From Rhodococcus sp. B7740 (lineage in GTDB: Bacteria > Actinomycetota > Actinomycetes > Mycobacteriales > Mycobacteriaceae): a stretch of DNA of 64,000 nt. Location: contig NZ_CP010797.1 in NCBI RefSeq assembly GCF_000954115.1, positions 992,001 through 1,056,000 of the forward strand. Reading direction: 5' to 3'. Below are positions 56,531 through 64,000 of the stretch, in pieces. The notes beneath the pieces were generated by a model. The model had not been told where the DNA came from. It saw only the letters and a list, made by a program, of their open reading frames with translations, and did no database searches. The translations under genes were made by a program, and so were the position numbers. How positions within the stretch are numbered: the stretch's first letter is position 1; each line of letters starts with the position of its first letter.

Positions 56531-57694
56531 TCACTCGATCGGCAGCGTCGCCCGCACGAGCCAAGTGCCGTGTGGCGTCCGACCCGCATGCAGGGTTCCT
56601 CGAAGCACCGCTACTCGCTCACGCATTCCGAGCAGTCCGTGCCCACCGCCGTCCGCGGATGTCGGTGCGCCCGAGCCGGTGCCGTTGTCGGAAATCTCGA
56701 CGGTGACCGCCTCCTCCTCGCGAACGACCTTGACGACGGCGCGCGGCGCATGGCCGGCGTGCCGGAGAACGTTGGTCAGCGATTCCTGGACCAACCGATG
56801 AACTCCGAGGCTGATCGCCGGGCTGATGTCGTCCAGATTTCCGGTCTGTTCGAGTTCGACGTTCAACCCGGCGCGACCCATCATCTCGACGACACGCGCC
56901 AGTCCCGCTGTCCCGTACTGGGGCATGTCGTCCGAGTCGGGCGACGTCCGCAGCAACGCGACCGTTCGACGCAACTCCGCGAGCGCCGACCGGCCCGTGG
57001 CGGAGATGTTGGCAACGGCCTGCTCTGCACGCTCGGGGTTGCGTCTGATCGCATACGAGGCACCGTCGGCCTGGACCACCATGACACTGACGCTGTGGGC
57101 AATGACGTCGTGCAACTCGCGTGCGATGCGCGTGCGCTCGGAGATCACCGCTTCTTCGGCGCGTCTGTCCCTGTCGTACTCGGCCACGACGAGACGGGCC
57201 TGCGTCGCTTCGTCGTATGCCCTGCGGGCACCGAGAAACTCCGCCGCAACCCACGACAGCGCGTACATCAGCGCGCTGAACAACAGCGTCGTGAAGACCG
57301 GTTGGTCGAACAGGTACAGGCTCGCGGCGGTGTACACAGCGAGCGCGGCGGCATAGATGCCGGCCTGGATTCGACCGACGTACGCAACCAGGGTGTAGAG
57401 CATGATCGGCAGGGCCAGAGCGGCCGGGTGACCGTTGTACGCATCGCCCGCCAGGCTGCCTGCTGTGTCGGAGGCGAGCGCGGTGACGAGAGTGAGCGCT
57501 GCGATCGAGCGCGGCAGACGGCGCCGCCATGCAACGGGAATCGTCAGCACCACCGAGAACACCAGGAACAACGGTGCGTTGAGACCGTCGACCGAGCTGA
57601 CGAACACCAGAATGTCGAGGACGAACAGCCCGGCCGCCAGCAGGACGTCGGCCACGAACGGCTGCCCACGGAGCCACAGACTGAATCGACGCAT
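56531..57694 (-). CDS. HisKA_3 sensor histidine kinase
   Basis: This 387-residue kinase has about five membrane segments in residues 13-155 (ADVLLAAGLFVLDILVFVSS, LFLVFSVVLTIPVAW), a dimerisation/phosphoacceptor helix with H195 in ELHDVIAHSVSVM, and an ATPase domain with LVQESLTNVLRHAG (N box) and ISDNGTG and GLLGMRERV (G boxes). This is the NarX-type family that pairs with NarL-type regulators. No periplasmic sensor domain is present, so the stimulus is probably sensed in the membrane. Its start codon lies 17 bp from the divergent TSUP permease start. Confidence 0.94.
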   Translation of the reverse strand: MRRFSLWLRGQPFVADVLLAAGLFVLDILVFVSSVDGLNAPLFLVFSVVLTIPVAWRRRLPRSIAALTLVTALASDTAGSLAGDAYNGHPAALALPIMLYTLVAYVGRIQAGIYAAALAVYTAASLYLFDQPVFTTLLFSALMYALSWVAAEFLGARRAYDEATQARLVVAEYDRDRRAEEAVISERTRIARELHDVIAHSVSVMVVQADGASYAIRRNPERAEQAVANISATGRSALAELRRTVALLRTSPDSDDMPQYGTAGLARVVEMMGRAGLNVELEQTGNLDDISPAISLGVHRLVQESLTNVLRHAGHAPRAVVKVVREEEAVTVEISDNGTGSGAPTSADGGGHGLLGMRERVAVLRGTLHAGRTPHGTWLVRATLPIE

Positions 57695-57711
57695 GTGATT
57701 GAGTTTGCCGT

Positions 57712-58479
57712 ATGACTGCTGCCGACTGGGGATTGCTGATGGTCGCTGCCACGGCCGCCGGTTGGGTCGACGCCGTGGTGGGCGGAGGTGGTCTCATCCT
57801 GCTGCCCGCCATCCTTCTCGTGGCCCCTCAGCTGACGCAGCAGGCGGCGCTGGCGACGAACAAGGCAACTGCCGTGTTCGGTACCGTCGCCGCCGTCGTC
57901 ACCTTTTCGCGGAAGGTCCCGCTGAACTGGCCGGTGCTGATTCCGGCCGCCGTCCTTGCCGCCGTGGCCTCGGCCGCAGGCGCTGCTGCGGTGTCGTTGA
58001 TCGATCGCGAGCTGTTCATCCCGATCATCATGGTCGTCCTCGTCGGTGTGGCCGTACTGGTCACCTGCCGTCCGACCATCGGCCGAACGGCGGCACCGTC
58101 GCCGCCGACCCATCGCAAGGTTCTGATCGTCATCGGCTGCGCAGCCGCCGGAATCGGCTTCTACGACGGCATTCTCGGGCCCGGCACCGGAACGTTCCTC
58201 ATCATCGCCTTCGCCACGCTGCTCGGTACCGAGTTCGTGCGCAGCGCCGCGATGGCCAAGGTGATCAACGTCGGGTCCAACGTCGGTGCCCTCGCCTTCT
58301 TCGCGGTCACCGGCAGCGTCTACTGGCAACTCGGAGCGGTCATGGCGGTGTGCAACGTGTTCGGTGCCGTCCTCGGGTCGCGTACAGCGGTCGCCCGCGG
58401 TGCCGGATTCGTGAGAATCGTCCTGCTCGTCGTGGTGGTGGGGATGGTCGTCCGACTCGGATGGCAACAATTCGGCTAG
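57712..58479 (+). CDS. TSUP-family (TauE/SafE) anion permease
   Basis: This 255-residue protein has about seven to eight helices in two related halves, each starting with a small-residue motif typical of TauE/SafE permeases: GWVDAVVGGGGLILLPAIL and GFYDGILGPGTGTFLI. The family exports or imports small anions such as sulfite or sulfoacetate; the substrate here is unknown. ATG 57712 leaves only 17 bp to the kinase gene; an ATG nine codons later (57739) would give more room. It ends 11 bp before the tldD-like gene and is probably in an operon with it. Confidence 0.9.
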   Translation: MTAADWGLLMVAATAAGWVDAVVGGGGLILLPAILLVAPQLTQQAALATNKATAVFGTVAAVVTFSRKVPLNWPVLIPAAVLAAVASAAGAAAVSLIDRELFIPIIMVVLVGVAVLVTCRPTIGRTAAPSPPTHRKVLIVIGCAAAGIGFYDGILGPGTGTFLIIAFATLLGTEFVRSAAMAKVINVGSNVGALAFFAVTGSVYWQLGAVMAVCNVFGAVLGSRTAVARGAGFVRIVLLVVVVGMVVRLGWQQFG

Positions 58480-58490
58480 CGTCTTCAGGC

Positions 58491-60017
58491 GTGACGAGAC
58501 AATCGGATCGGTCGGTCGACGCCGACTTCCTGGCTCTGCCCCTGCAGGCCCTCGCGGACGCCGCCCTGAGCACGGCACGGACCGCCGGGGCAACGCACGC
58601 CGATGTTCGCGTGCAGCGCTCGACGACTCAGTCGATCTCGCTGCGCGACGGCTCCGTTCAATCCGCCGTCGACGCCGGGGAGATCGGTCTCGCCGTGCGG
58701 GTCGTGGTCGACGGGACCTGGGGTTTCGCATCGCACGCCGAACTCGGCACCGACGCAGCCGCAGCCACGGCCCGGAGCGCAGTCGAGGTGGCCACAGCGC
58801 TGCGCGCACTCAATCGTGAACGCGTGGAACTCGCTGCCGAGCCGGTGTACTCGAACGCAACGTGGGTGTCGGAGTACGACATCGACCCCTTCGAGGTACC
58901 CACCGCCGAGAAGGTGTCACTGCTCGCGGAGTATTCGTCCCGGCTGGCCGCGTCGGATGGCGTCGACCACGTCACCGCCTCGGTTCTGCAGGTCAAGGAG
59001 CAGTCGTTCTACGCGGATCTGGCCGGCAGCAGCATCACTCAGCAGCGGGTTCGACTCCATCCTCAGTTCGAGGCCACCACCGTGGATCGATCCGCCGGTG
59101 CGTTCGAGACCATGCGTACCCTCGCGCCACCGGTCGGACGAGGCTGGGAGTACCTGGGTGAGAACGGCACCTGGGACTGGGCCGACGAGCTTGCGCGGAT
59201 ACCCGAATGGTTGGCCGAGAAGGTGAAGGCACCGTCGGTCGTGGCAGGACCGACGGATCTCGTCATCGATCCGACCAACCTGTGGCTCACCATTCACGAA
59301 TCGATCGGGCACGCAACGGAATACGATCGGGCCATCGGCTACGAGGCTGCTTACGCCGGCACCTCGTTCGCGACTCCGGACCAGCTGGGTACGTTGCGCT
59401 ACGGATCGCCCGTCATGCACGTCACCGCGGACCGAACCGAGGTCAACGGTCTGGCCAGCATCGGCTGGGACGACGACGGAGTGGCATCGCAGAAATGGGA
59501 TCTGGTGCGCGGCGGGACGTTGGTCGGCTACCAACTCGACCGAGTGTTCGCCCCGAAGCTCGGTCTCGAGCGGTCCAACGGGTGCTCGTACGCCGATTCT
59601 GCGCATCACGTGCCGATCCAGCGTATGGCGAACGTGTCGCTGCAGGCCGACCCCGACACCGATCGATCCACAGCCGACGTCATCGGTGAGGTGGAGGACG
59701 GCATCTACGTCGTCGGCGACAAATCCTGGTCGATCGACATGCAACGGTACAACTTCCAGTTCACCGGCCAACGCTTCTACCGAATCCGCAACGGCGTGCT
59801 CGACGGCCAGGTGCGTGATGTGGCGTACCAGGCGACCACCACCGAATTCTGGGGTTCGATGGAACTGCTCGGTGGACAGTCCACGTGGCGACTCGGCGGC
59901 GCATTCAACTGTGGCAAGGCCCAACCCGGGCAGGTTGCCGCCGTCAGCCACGGCTGCCCCGTCGCGTTGTTCCGCGGCGTCAACGTCCTCAACACCCGAT
60001 CGGAGGCAGGCCGATGA
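58491..60017 (+). CDS. tldD: TldD-like metalloprotease
   Basis: This protein has 508 residues from GTG 58491. It shows the TldD metal motif HESIGHATE (H269, E270, H274), followed by a long beta-rich domain ending in FNCGKAQPGQVAAVSHGCP. TldD pairs with TldE (PmbA) to cleave unfolded peptides, as in microcin B17 and modified peptide maturation. The next gene, a TldE-like partner, starts in the overlapping ATGA, so the two subunits are translationally coupled. The usual length is about 460-500 residues, so it is complete. TldD/E adjacent to a transporter invites a look for a peptide substrate; none was seen. Confidence 0.93.
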   Translation: MTRQSDRSVDADFLALPLQALADAALSTARTAGATHADVRVQRSTTQSISLRDGSVQSAVDAGEIGLAVRVVVDGTWGFASHAELGTDAAAATARSAVEVATALRALNRERVELAAEPVYSNATWVSEYDIDPFEVPTAEKVSLLAEYSSRLAASDGVDHVTASVLQVKEQSFYADLAGSSITQQRVRLHPQFEATTVDRSAGAFETMRTLAPPVGRGWEYLGENGTWDWADELARIPEWLAEKVKAPSVVAGPTDLVIDPTNLWLTIHESIGHATEYDRAIGYEAAYAGTSFATPDQLGTLRYGSPVMHVTADRTEVNGLASIGWDDDGVASQKWDLVRGGTLVGYQLDRVFAPKLGLERSNGCSYADSAHHVPIQRMANVSLQADPDTDRSTADVIGEVEDGIYVVGDKSWSIDMQRYNFQFTGQRFYRIRNGVLDGQVRDVAYQATTTEFWGSMELLGGQSTWRLGGAFNCGKAQPGQVAAVSHGCPVALFRGVNVLNTRSEAGR

Positions 60018-61390
60018 TCGCTCCGCAGCTCGTGATCGAACGTGCACTCGCCCGCGCGAGTGTCGACGACACCATCGTGATCGTCACCGACTCCAGTGAC
60101 GCAACGTTGCGGTGGGCCGGAAACTCCATGACCACCAACGGAATCGCCACCTCGCGGCGTTGGGAGGTCATCTCGATCGTGCGCGGGGCGGACGGCACTC
60201 GAGTCGGTACCGTGTCGTCGACGAGTGTTGACCCGGACGACATCGAGGCGGTGGTGCGGGCGAGCGAATCGGCAGCACGATCGGCAGAGACCGCGGAAGA
60301 CGCGATGCCGCTGCTGCCTTCGGATTCGGTCGGGTCCGCCTCCGGATCGGAGAACTGGGACCGCAGTGCGACGCACACGTCGATCGACGTGTTCGGGTCG
60401 CTGGCAACGGAATTGAACGTCGGATTCGACGGCGAGGACACGCTGTACGGATTCGCGCAGCACACCGTCGACAACGTCTGGCTCGGAACCTCGACCGGTG
60501 TGCGCCGTACGTTCACCCAACCCACCGGATCGGTGGAGATCAACGGCAAGCGATCCGGGGCGAGCGCTTGGGTGGGCACAGGAACAACCGACTTCCGGGA
60601 CGTCTCGGTCCGAACGATGTTGGCGGAACTGTCCACCCGACTCGGCTGGGCCCGGAACACCGTCGAACTGCCCGCCGGTCGGTACGAGACTCTGCTGCCC
60701 CCGTCGGCGGTGGCCGATCTGATGATCTACCTGATGTGGACCATGGAAGGCCGCGGAGCGCAGGAAGGCCGCACCGCTCTCTCGCGGGCCGGGGGAACGA
60801 GAGTCGGTGAGAAACTCACCGACCTGCCGCTGACGCTGTACTCCGACCCACGCGCATCCGGACTCGAGTACGCGCCGTTCGTGATCGCCGGCTCGTCGAG
60901 TGATGCGGTATCGGTGTTCGACAACGGCATGGACATCGAGCGGGTCGACTGGGTGCGCGACGGTTCGGTCGCGGCCCTGTCCTACCCGCGTGCCGCCGCG
61001 CAGAAGTTCGGCGCACCCGTCGCGGTGCCGGGCAACAATCTCGTCATGACCGGCGGCACCGATACTCGGCTGGACGAGATGGTTGCCGCAACCGAGCGGG
61101 GCCTGCTGCTGACCACGCTCTGGTACATCCGAGAGGTCGATCCCACCTCGCTGCTGCTCACCGGGCTGACCAGAGACGGGGTCTACGCCATCGAGGACGG
61201 TCGGATCACCGGCGCAGTGAACAACTTTCGCTTCAACGAGAGCCCGCTCGATCTGTTGCGACGCGTCACCGAGGCGGGCGCAACGGAGGCGACACTGCCG
61301 CGCGAGTGGAAGGACTGGTTCACTCGCACGGCGATGCCGCCGCTACGCATCCCCGACTTTCACATGTCGTCGGTGAGCGCCGCGCAGTAG
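60014..61390 (+). CDS. TldE/PmbA-like partner subunit
   Basis: This 458-residue protein shares the TldD/PmbA fold but lacks the HExxxH metal motif, as expected for the non-catalytic TldE partner. Recognisable pieces are the N-terminal TLRWAGNSMTTNGIA, the central beta domain (VELPAGRYETLLPPSAVADLM) and the conserved ending GLTRDGVYAIEDGRITGAVNNFRFNESP (read in parts). The start codon overlaps the TldD stop by the ATGA arrangement. The two are expected to form a heterodimeric protease. Confidence 0.9.
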   Translation: MIAPQLVIERALARASVDDTIVIVTDSSDATLRWAGNSMTTNGIATSRRWEVISIVRGADGTRVGTVSSTSVDPDDIEAVVRASESAARSAETAEDAMPLLPSDSVGSASGSENWDRSATHTSIDVFGSLATELNVGFDGEDTLYGFAQHTVDNVWLGTSTGVRRTFTQPTGSVEINGKRSGASAWVGTGTTDFRDVSVRTMLAELSTRLGWARNTVELPAGRYETLLPPSAVADLMIYLMWTMEGRGAQEGRTALSRAGGTRVGEKLTDLPLTLYSDPRASGLEYAPFVIAGSSSDAVSVFDNGMDIERVDWVRDGSVAALSYPRAAAQKFGAPVAVPGNNLVMTGGTDTRLDEMVAATERGLLLTTLWYIREVDPTSLLLTGLTRDGVYAIEDGRITGAVNNFRFNESPLDLLRRVTEAGATEATLPREWKDWFTRTAMPPLRIPDFHMSSVSAAQ

Positions 61391-61406
61391 GGCTCGGTGG
61401 CGCGAC

Positions 61407-61844
61407 CTACTTGTCGGGGCCGGAGAGCTCGAGTGCGATGTTGTCGGGGTCGCGGAACTCCACGATGGACAGTCCGGGCCCGGCGTCCTTGATGCCCTCG
61501 TGCGCGATACCCAACTCGTCGAGTGTCTTCACGGCGTCCTCGAGGGCGGCGCGGGTGTCGACGGTGAAACTGAGGTGATCGAGTCCGCAACGGTCCTCGG
61601 CGAATGTGTCGTCGCTCGGTGCGACCGGGCGCAGACCGAGCAGGCCACCACCGAATTTGTAGATGACGCCGCCGAAGAGGAACCACAGCGCCTTCTTGGT
61701 CTCTTCGTCCGCGTCGGGATCCCAGGCGTACGCGACGTCGAAGCCGAACACCGAGTCGTAGAACGACCGGGACCGTTCGATGTCGCTGACGGTGAGGCGA
61801 ACATGGTTGTAATCGGTCACTGCGATTGGCACGTGGTGCTCCAT
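61407..61844 (-). CDS. VOC-family (glyoxalase-like) protein
   Basis: This protein has 145 residues from ATG 61844; a GTG at codon 9 is possible. It shows the two beta-alpha-beta-beta-beta units of the vicinal oxygen chelate fold: DYNHVRLTVSDIERSRSFYDSVFGFDV with the first metal His, then CGLDHLSFTVDTRAALEDAV and IVEFRDPDNIALEL with the later His and Glu ligands. The family includes glyoxalase I, dioxygenases and fosfomycin-resistance proteins; no substrate can be chosen. It is convergent to the tldE-like gene, with 16 bp between stop codons. Confidence 0.9.
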   Translation of the reverse strand: MEHHVPIAVTDYNHVRLTVSDIERSRSFYDSVFGFDVAYAWDPDADEETKKALWFLFGGVIYKFGGGLLGLRPVAPSDDTFAEDRCGLDHLSFTVDTRAALEDAVKTLDELGIAHEGIKDAGPGLSIVEFRDPDNIALELSGPDK

Positions 61845-61915
61845 TCCGGCAGCAGGGGAAGCTGCCTCACGAAGCATTCGGAACCGCGCATGCGAACGAT
61901 GGCACCGCTCGCAAC

Positions 61916-62296
61916 TCAGGCGGCGGTGATCGCCAATCCGACGGAACCGCTCTTGCCCCGTCGCAGCACACTTCCCTTGACCGTGAGCCATCCGATGATT
62001 CCGTACTTCGACGCGATCGCCGAGCGAGCCTTCTCCGTCTCGGCCGCGTCGAGAATCTCGGCCCGCGCGTCGACCGCGTCGCCCTGAGGGTTACCGCGCA
62101 TGTCGCACGGTGCCAGCGTGACTGCGGGGTTGCGGCGAATCCGTTTCACCTTCCACGAATCGGCCACCGTCCAGACCAGCAGCCGATTCCCGTCGAGGGC
62201 ACCCCACAGCGGAGTCGGAACCCCGGTGCCGTCTTTCTTGAACGTCGTCAGCAGTACGTACTTGCCTTTGGCAATGTCTTCGAAGGTGGCAGCCAT
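61916..62296 (-). CDS. PPOX-class F420-dependent oxidoreductase-like protein
   Basis: This 126-residue split-barrel protein contains KGKYVLLTTFKKDGTGVPTPLWGALDG and LLVWTVADSWKVKRIRRNPAVTLAPCDMRGNP, the pattern of F420-binding PPOX/FDOR-B-type proteins of actinobacteria (quoted in part; both stretches are contiguous in the protein). Such small proteins reduce diverse substrates with F420H2, which is common in mycolic-acid-containing genera. It lies 18 bp after the cobN stop codon on the same strand and so is likely co-transcribed with it. Confidence 0.9.
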   Translation of the reverse strand: MAATFEDIAKGKYVLLTTFKKDGTGVPTPLWGALDGNRLLVWTVADSWKVKRIRRNPAVTLAPCDMRGNPQGDAVDARAEILDAAETEKARSAIASKYGIIGWLTVKGSVLRRGKSGSVGLAITAA

Positions 62297-62314
62297 ACTG
62301 CTCAGGATACGTCG

Positions 62315-64000
62315 CTATTCGCCCTCGAGCTCGCCCTCGGTTTCCAGATACACCTTGCGCAACCCGTCGAGAACCTGCTTGTCCGGCTCGGCCCACATCT
62401 TCCGTTCGGCCGCTTCGAGCAGCCGCTCCGCGATACCGTGCAGCGCCCACGGATTGGACTGTTGCATGAACTTCTGGTTCTGCTCGTCGAGCACGTACGT
62501 CTCGGCCAGCTTCTCGTACATCCAGTCCTGCACCACGTCGGTCGTCGCGTCGTAGCCGAACAGATAGTCCACGGTCGCCGCCATCTCGAACGCGCCCTTG
62601 TACCCGTGCCTGCGCATCGCCTCGAGCCACCGCGGGTTCACCACCCGGGCGCGGAACACTCTCGCGGTCTCTTCCGAGAGCGTGCGCGTGCGAACCGATT
62701 CCGGCCGCGTGCTGTCACCGATGTACGCCTCGGGCGACTTCCCGGTCAACGCACGCACGGTTGCGACCATGCCTCCGTGGTACTGGAAGTAGTCGTCGGA
62801 ATCGGCGATGTCGTGCTCACGCGTATCGGTGTTCTTGGCGGCAACGGCAATGCGCTTGTAGGCGGTGCGCATGTCGTCCGAGGCGGGAACGCCGTCGAGA
62901 CCACGGCCGTACGCGAAGCCGCCCCAGGTGGTGTACACCTGCGCCAGGTCGTCGTCGCTCCGCCAGGTCTTGCTGTCGATCAGCTGCAGCAACCCGGCAC
63001 CGTACGTCCCCGGCTTCGATCCGAAAATGCGTGTGGTGGAACGCCGTTCGTCACCGTGCTCGGCGAGATCGGCCTGCGCATGCGCTCGAACGTAGTTCTG
63101 ATCGGCCGGCTCGTCCAACGCGGCGACCATCCGAACCGCATCGTCGAGCAATGCGAGCACATGGGGAAACGCGTCACGGAAGAACCCGCTGATGCGGACC
63201 GTCACGTCGATGCGCGGACGGCCGAGCTCGACGAGATCGATCACCTCGAGCCGAGTGACTCGGCGCGACGCCTCGTCCCACACCGGTGACACGCCCAACA
63301 GTGCGAAGACTTCGGCGATGTCGTCGCCGGAGGTCCGCATGGCCGACGTGCCCCACACCGACAGCCCGACCGATTTCGGCCACTCGCCGTGGTCCTGGCG
63401 GTAGCGAGCGAGCAGGGACTCCGCCATCGCCTGACCGGTCTCCCACGCCAACTTCGACGGCACGGCCTTCGGATCGACGGAGTAGAAGTTGCGGCCGGTG
63501 GGCAGAACGTTGATCAGCCCGCGCAGCGGTGAACCGCTGGGCCCTGCCGCGATGAAACCGCCGTCGAGCGCGTGCAGTACCTGGGCGATCTCGCGTGAGG
63601 TCCCGCGCAGTCTCGGAACGACCTCGGCTGCGGCGAACTCGAGAATCTGTGCAACCACGCCGCCGTGCTCGCCCGCAACTCGCGCGGCCGCTGCGGGATC
63701 CCACTGAGTTGCCTGCATCGCCGCGACCAATCCGTGGGCGACGGCCTCGATACTGTCGACGCGGGTGCGATCCTCGTCTCCGTCCTCGCTCAGACCCAGC
63801 GCCTCGCGCAGACCTGGAACCGTCTGCTCCCCGCCCCACATCTGCCGAGCACGCAGCATGGCCAGAACCAACTCGACCTCGGCATCGCCGACGGGTTCCT
63901 GGCCGAGAATGTGCAGGCCGTCGCGGATCTGCACATCCTTGATCTCGCACAGCCAGCCGTCGACGTGCAACAGCATGTCGTCGAACACTTCCTCGTCGGG
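62315..64000 (-). CDS. cobN: Cobaltochelatase subunit CobN (5' end outside window)
   Basis: The frame is open to the right edge, so only the last 561 or so residues are visible; the full protein is about 1,200 residues. Characteristic C-terminal CobN stretches are present: VLPTGRNFYSVDPKAVPSK, WGTSAMRTSGDDIAEV, GGFAYGRGLDG, HGGMVATVRALTG and NPRWLEAMRRHGYKGAFEMA. CobN is the large subunit of the ATP-dependent cobaltochelatase of aerobic cobalamin synthesis and acts with CobS/CobT or ChlI/D-type partners, which are not in this window. Confidence 0.95.
   Translation of the reverse strand, partial: PDEEVFDDMLLHVDGWLCEIKDVQIRDGLHILGQEPVGDAEVELVLAMLRARQMWGGEQTVPGLREALGLSEDGDEDRTRVDSIEAVAHGLVAAMQATQWDPAAAARVAGEHGGVVAQILEFAAAEVVPRLRGTSREIAQVLHALDGGFIAAGPSGSPLRGLINVLPTGRNFYSVDPKAVPSKLAWETGQAMAESLLARYRQDHGEWPKSVGLSVWGTSAMRTSGDDIAEVFALLGVSPVWDEASRRVTRLEVIDLVELGRPRIDVTVRISGFFRDAFPHVLALLDDAVRMVAALDEPADQNYVRAHAQADLAEHGDERRSTTRIFGSKPGTYGAGLLQLIDSKTWRSDDDLAQVYTTWGGFAYGRGLDGVPASDDMRTAYKRIAVAAKNTDTREHDIADSDDYFQYHGGMVATVRALTGKSPEAYIGDSTRPESVRTRTLSEETARVFRARVVNPRWLEAMRRHGYKGAFEMAATVDYLFGYDATTDVVQDWMYEKLAETYVLDEQNQKFMQQSNPWALHGIAERLLEAAERKMWAEPDKQVLDGLRKVYLETEGELEGE

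Overview
This 64-kb window is chromosomal DNA from a high-GC actinobacterium, most likely a mycolic-acid-containing genus such as Rhodococcus. I infer this from the protein families (RbpA, an F420-type PPOX oxidoreductase, HelR with its rifamycin-associated element, CobN, DUF6328-like and TldD/TldE-type proteins) and from a single non-ribosomal peptide synthetase gene of almost 27 kb. No rRNA, tRNA or CRISPR array was seen.

Left part (1-11.3 kb). A tightly spaced minus-strand operon (dapA-like, uvrA-like, isochorismatase-fold hydrolase, multi-TM membrane protein, HugZ-like protein running off the left edge) diverges from a LysR regulator. Next come a HelR-type RNA-polymerase recycling ATPase, preceded by a 20-bp rifamycin-associated element, and a PAS-GAF-GGDEF-EAL cyclic-di-GMP protein.

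Dif/recombinase region (11.2-17.3 kb). An N-acetylglutamate-synthase-like AAK-GNAT gene is followed by a three-gene cassette: a catalytically intact tyrosine recombinase, a small HTH regulator and a zinc-ribbon protein with a degenerate recombinase fold. About 265 bp from the cassette's first gene lies a 28-bp sequence with the architecture of a XerCD dif site, which suggests the window lies at or near the replication terminus. A membrane-bound diguanylate cyclase follows.

Housekeeping stretch (17.3-21.2 kb). A KefB-like antiporter and a DUF6328-like membrane protein overlap by 4 bp. They are followed by a TerB-like protein, a zinc-binding small protein and rbpA with a clear intrinsic terminator.

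Natural-product locus (21.3-51.8 kb). An AroQ-type chorismate mutase and a fused PabA-PabB aminodeoxychorismate synthase are transcribed toward a secreted glycine-zipper protein and the 8,921-residue NRPS. The NRPS has seven modules: C-(half C)-A-T / C-A-T / C-A-T-E / C-A-T / C-A-T-E / C-A-T / C-A-T-TE. Reading the A-domain pockets by eye gives X-Ser-D-X-X'-D-Thr-X''-X''', in which X at positions 1 and 3 is the same residue because the two A domains are near-identical copies (about 1.5 kb of DNA differing by one 9-bp indel) with base composition unlike the rest of the gene. Two tiny ORFs appear to be chained directly into the NRPS start codon. No MbtH-like gene, transporter or phosphopantetheinyl transferase was seen nearby.

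Right part (52-64 kb). A minus-strand operon (fxsA-like, YtcJ-like amidohydrolase, lnt) is followed by a NarL-type two-component system, a TSUP permease divergent from its kinase by only 17 bp, a TldD/TldE-like pair, a VOC protein, an F420-type PPOX protein and the 3' part of cobN, which runs off the right edge.
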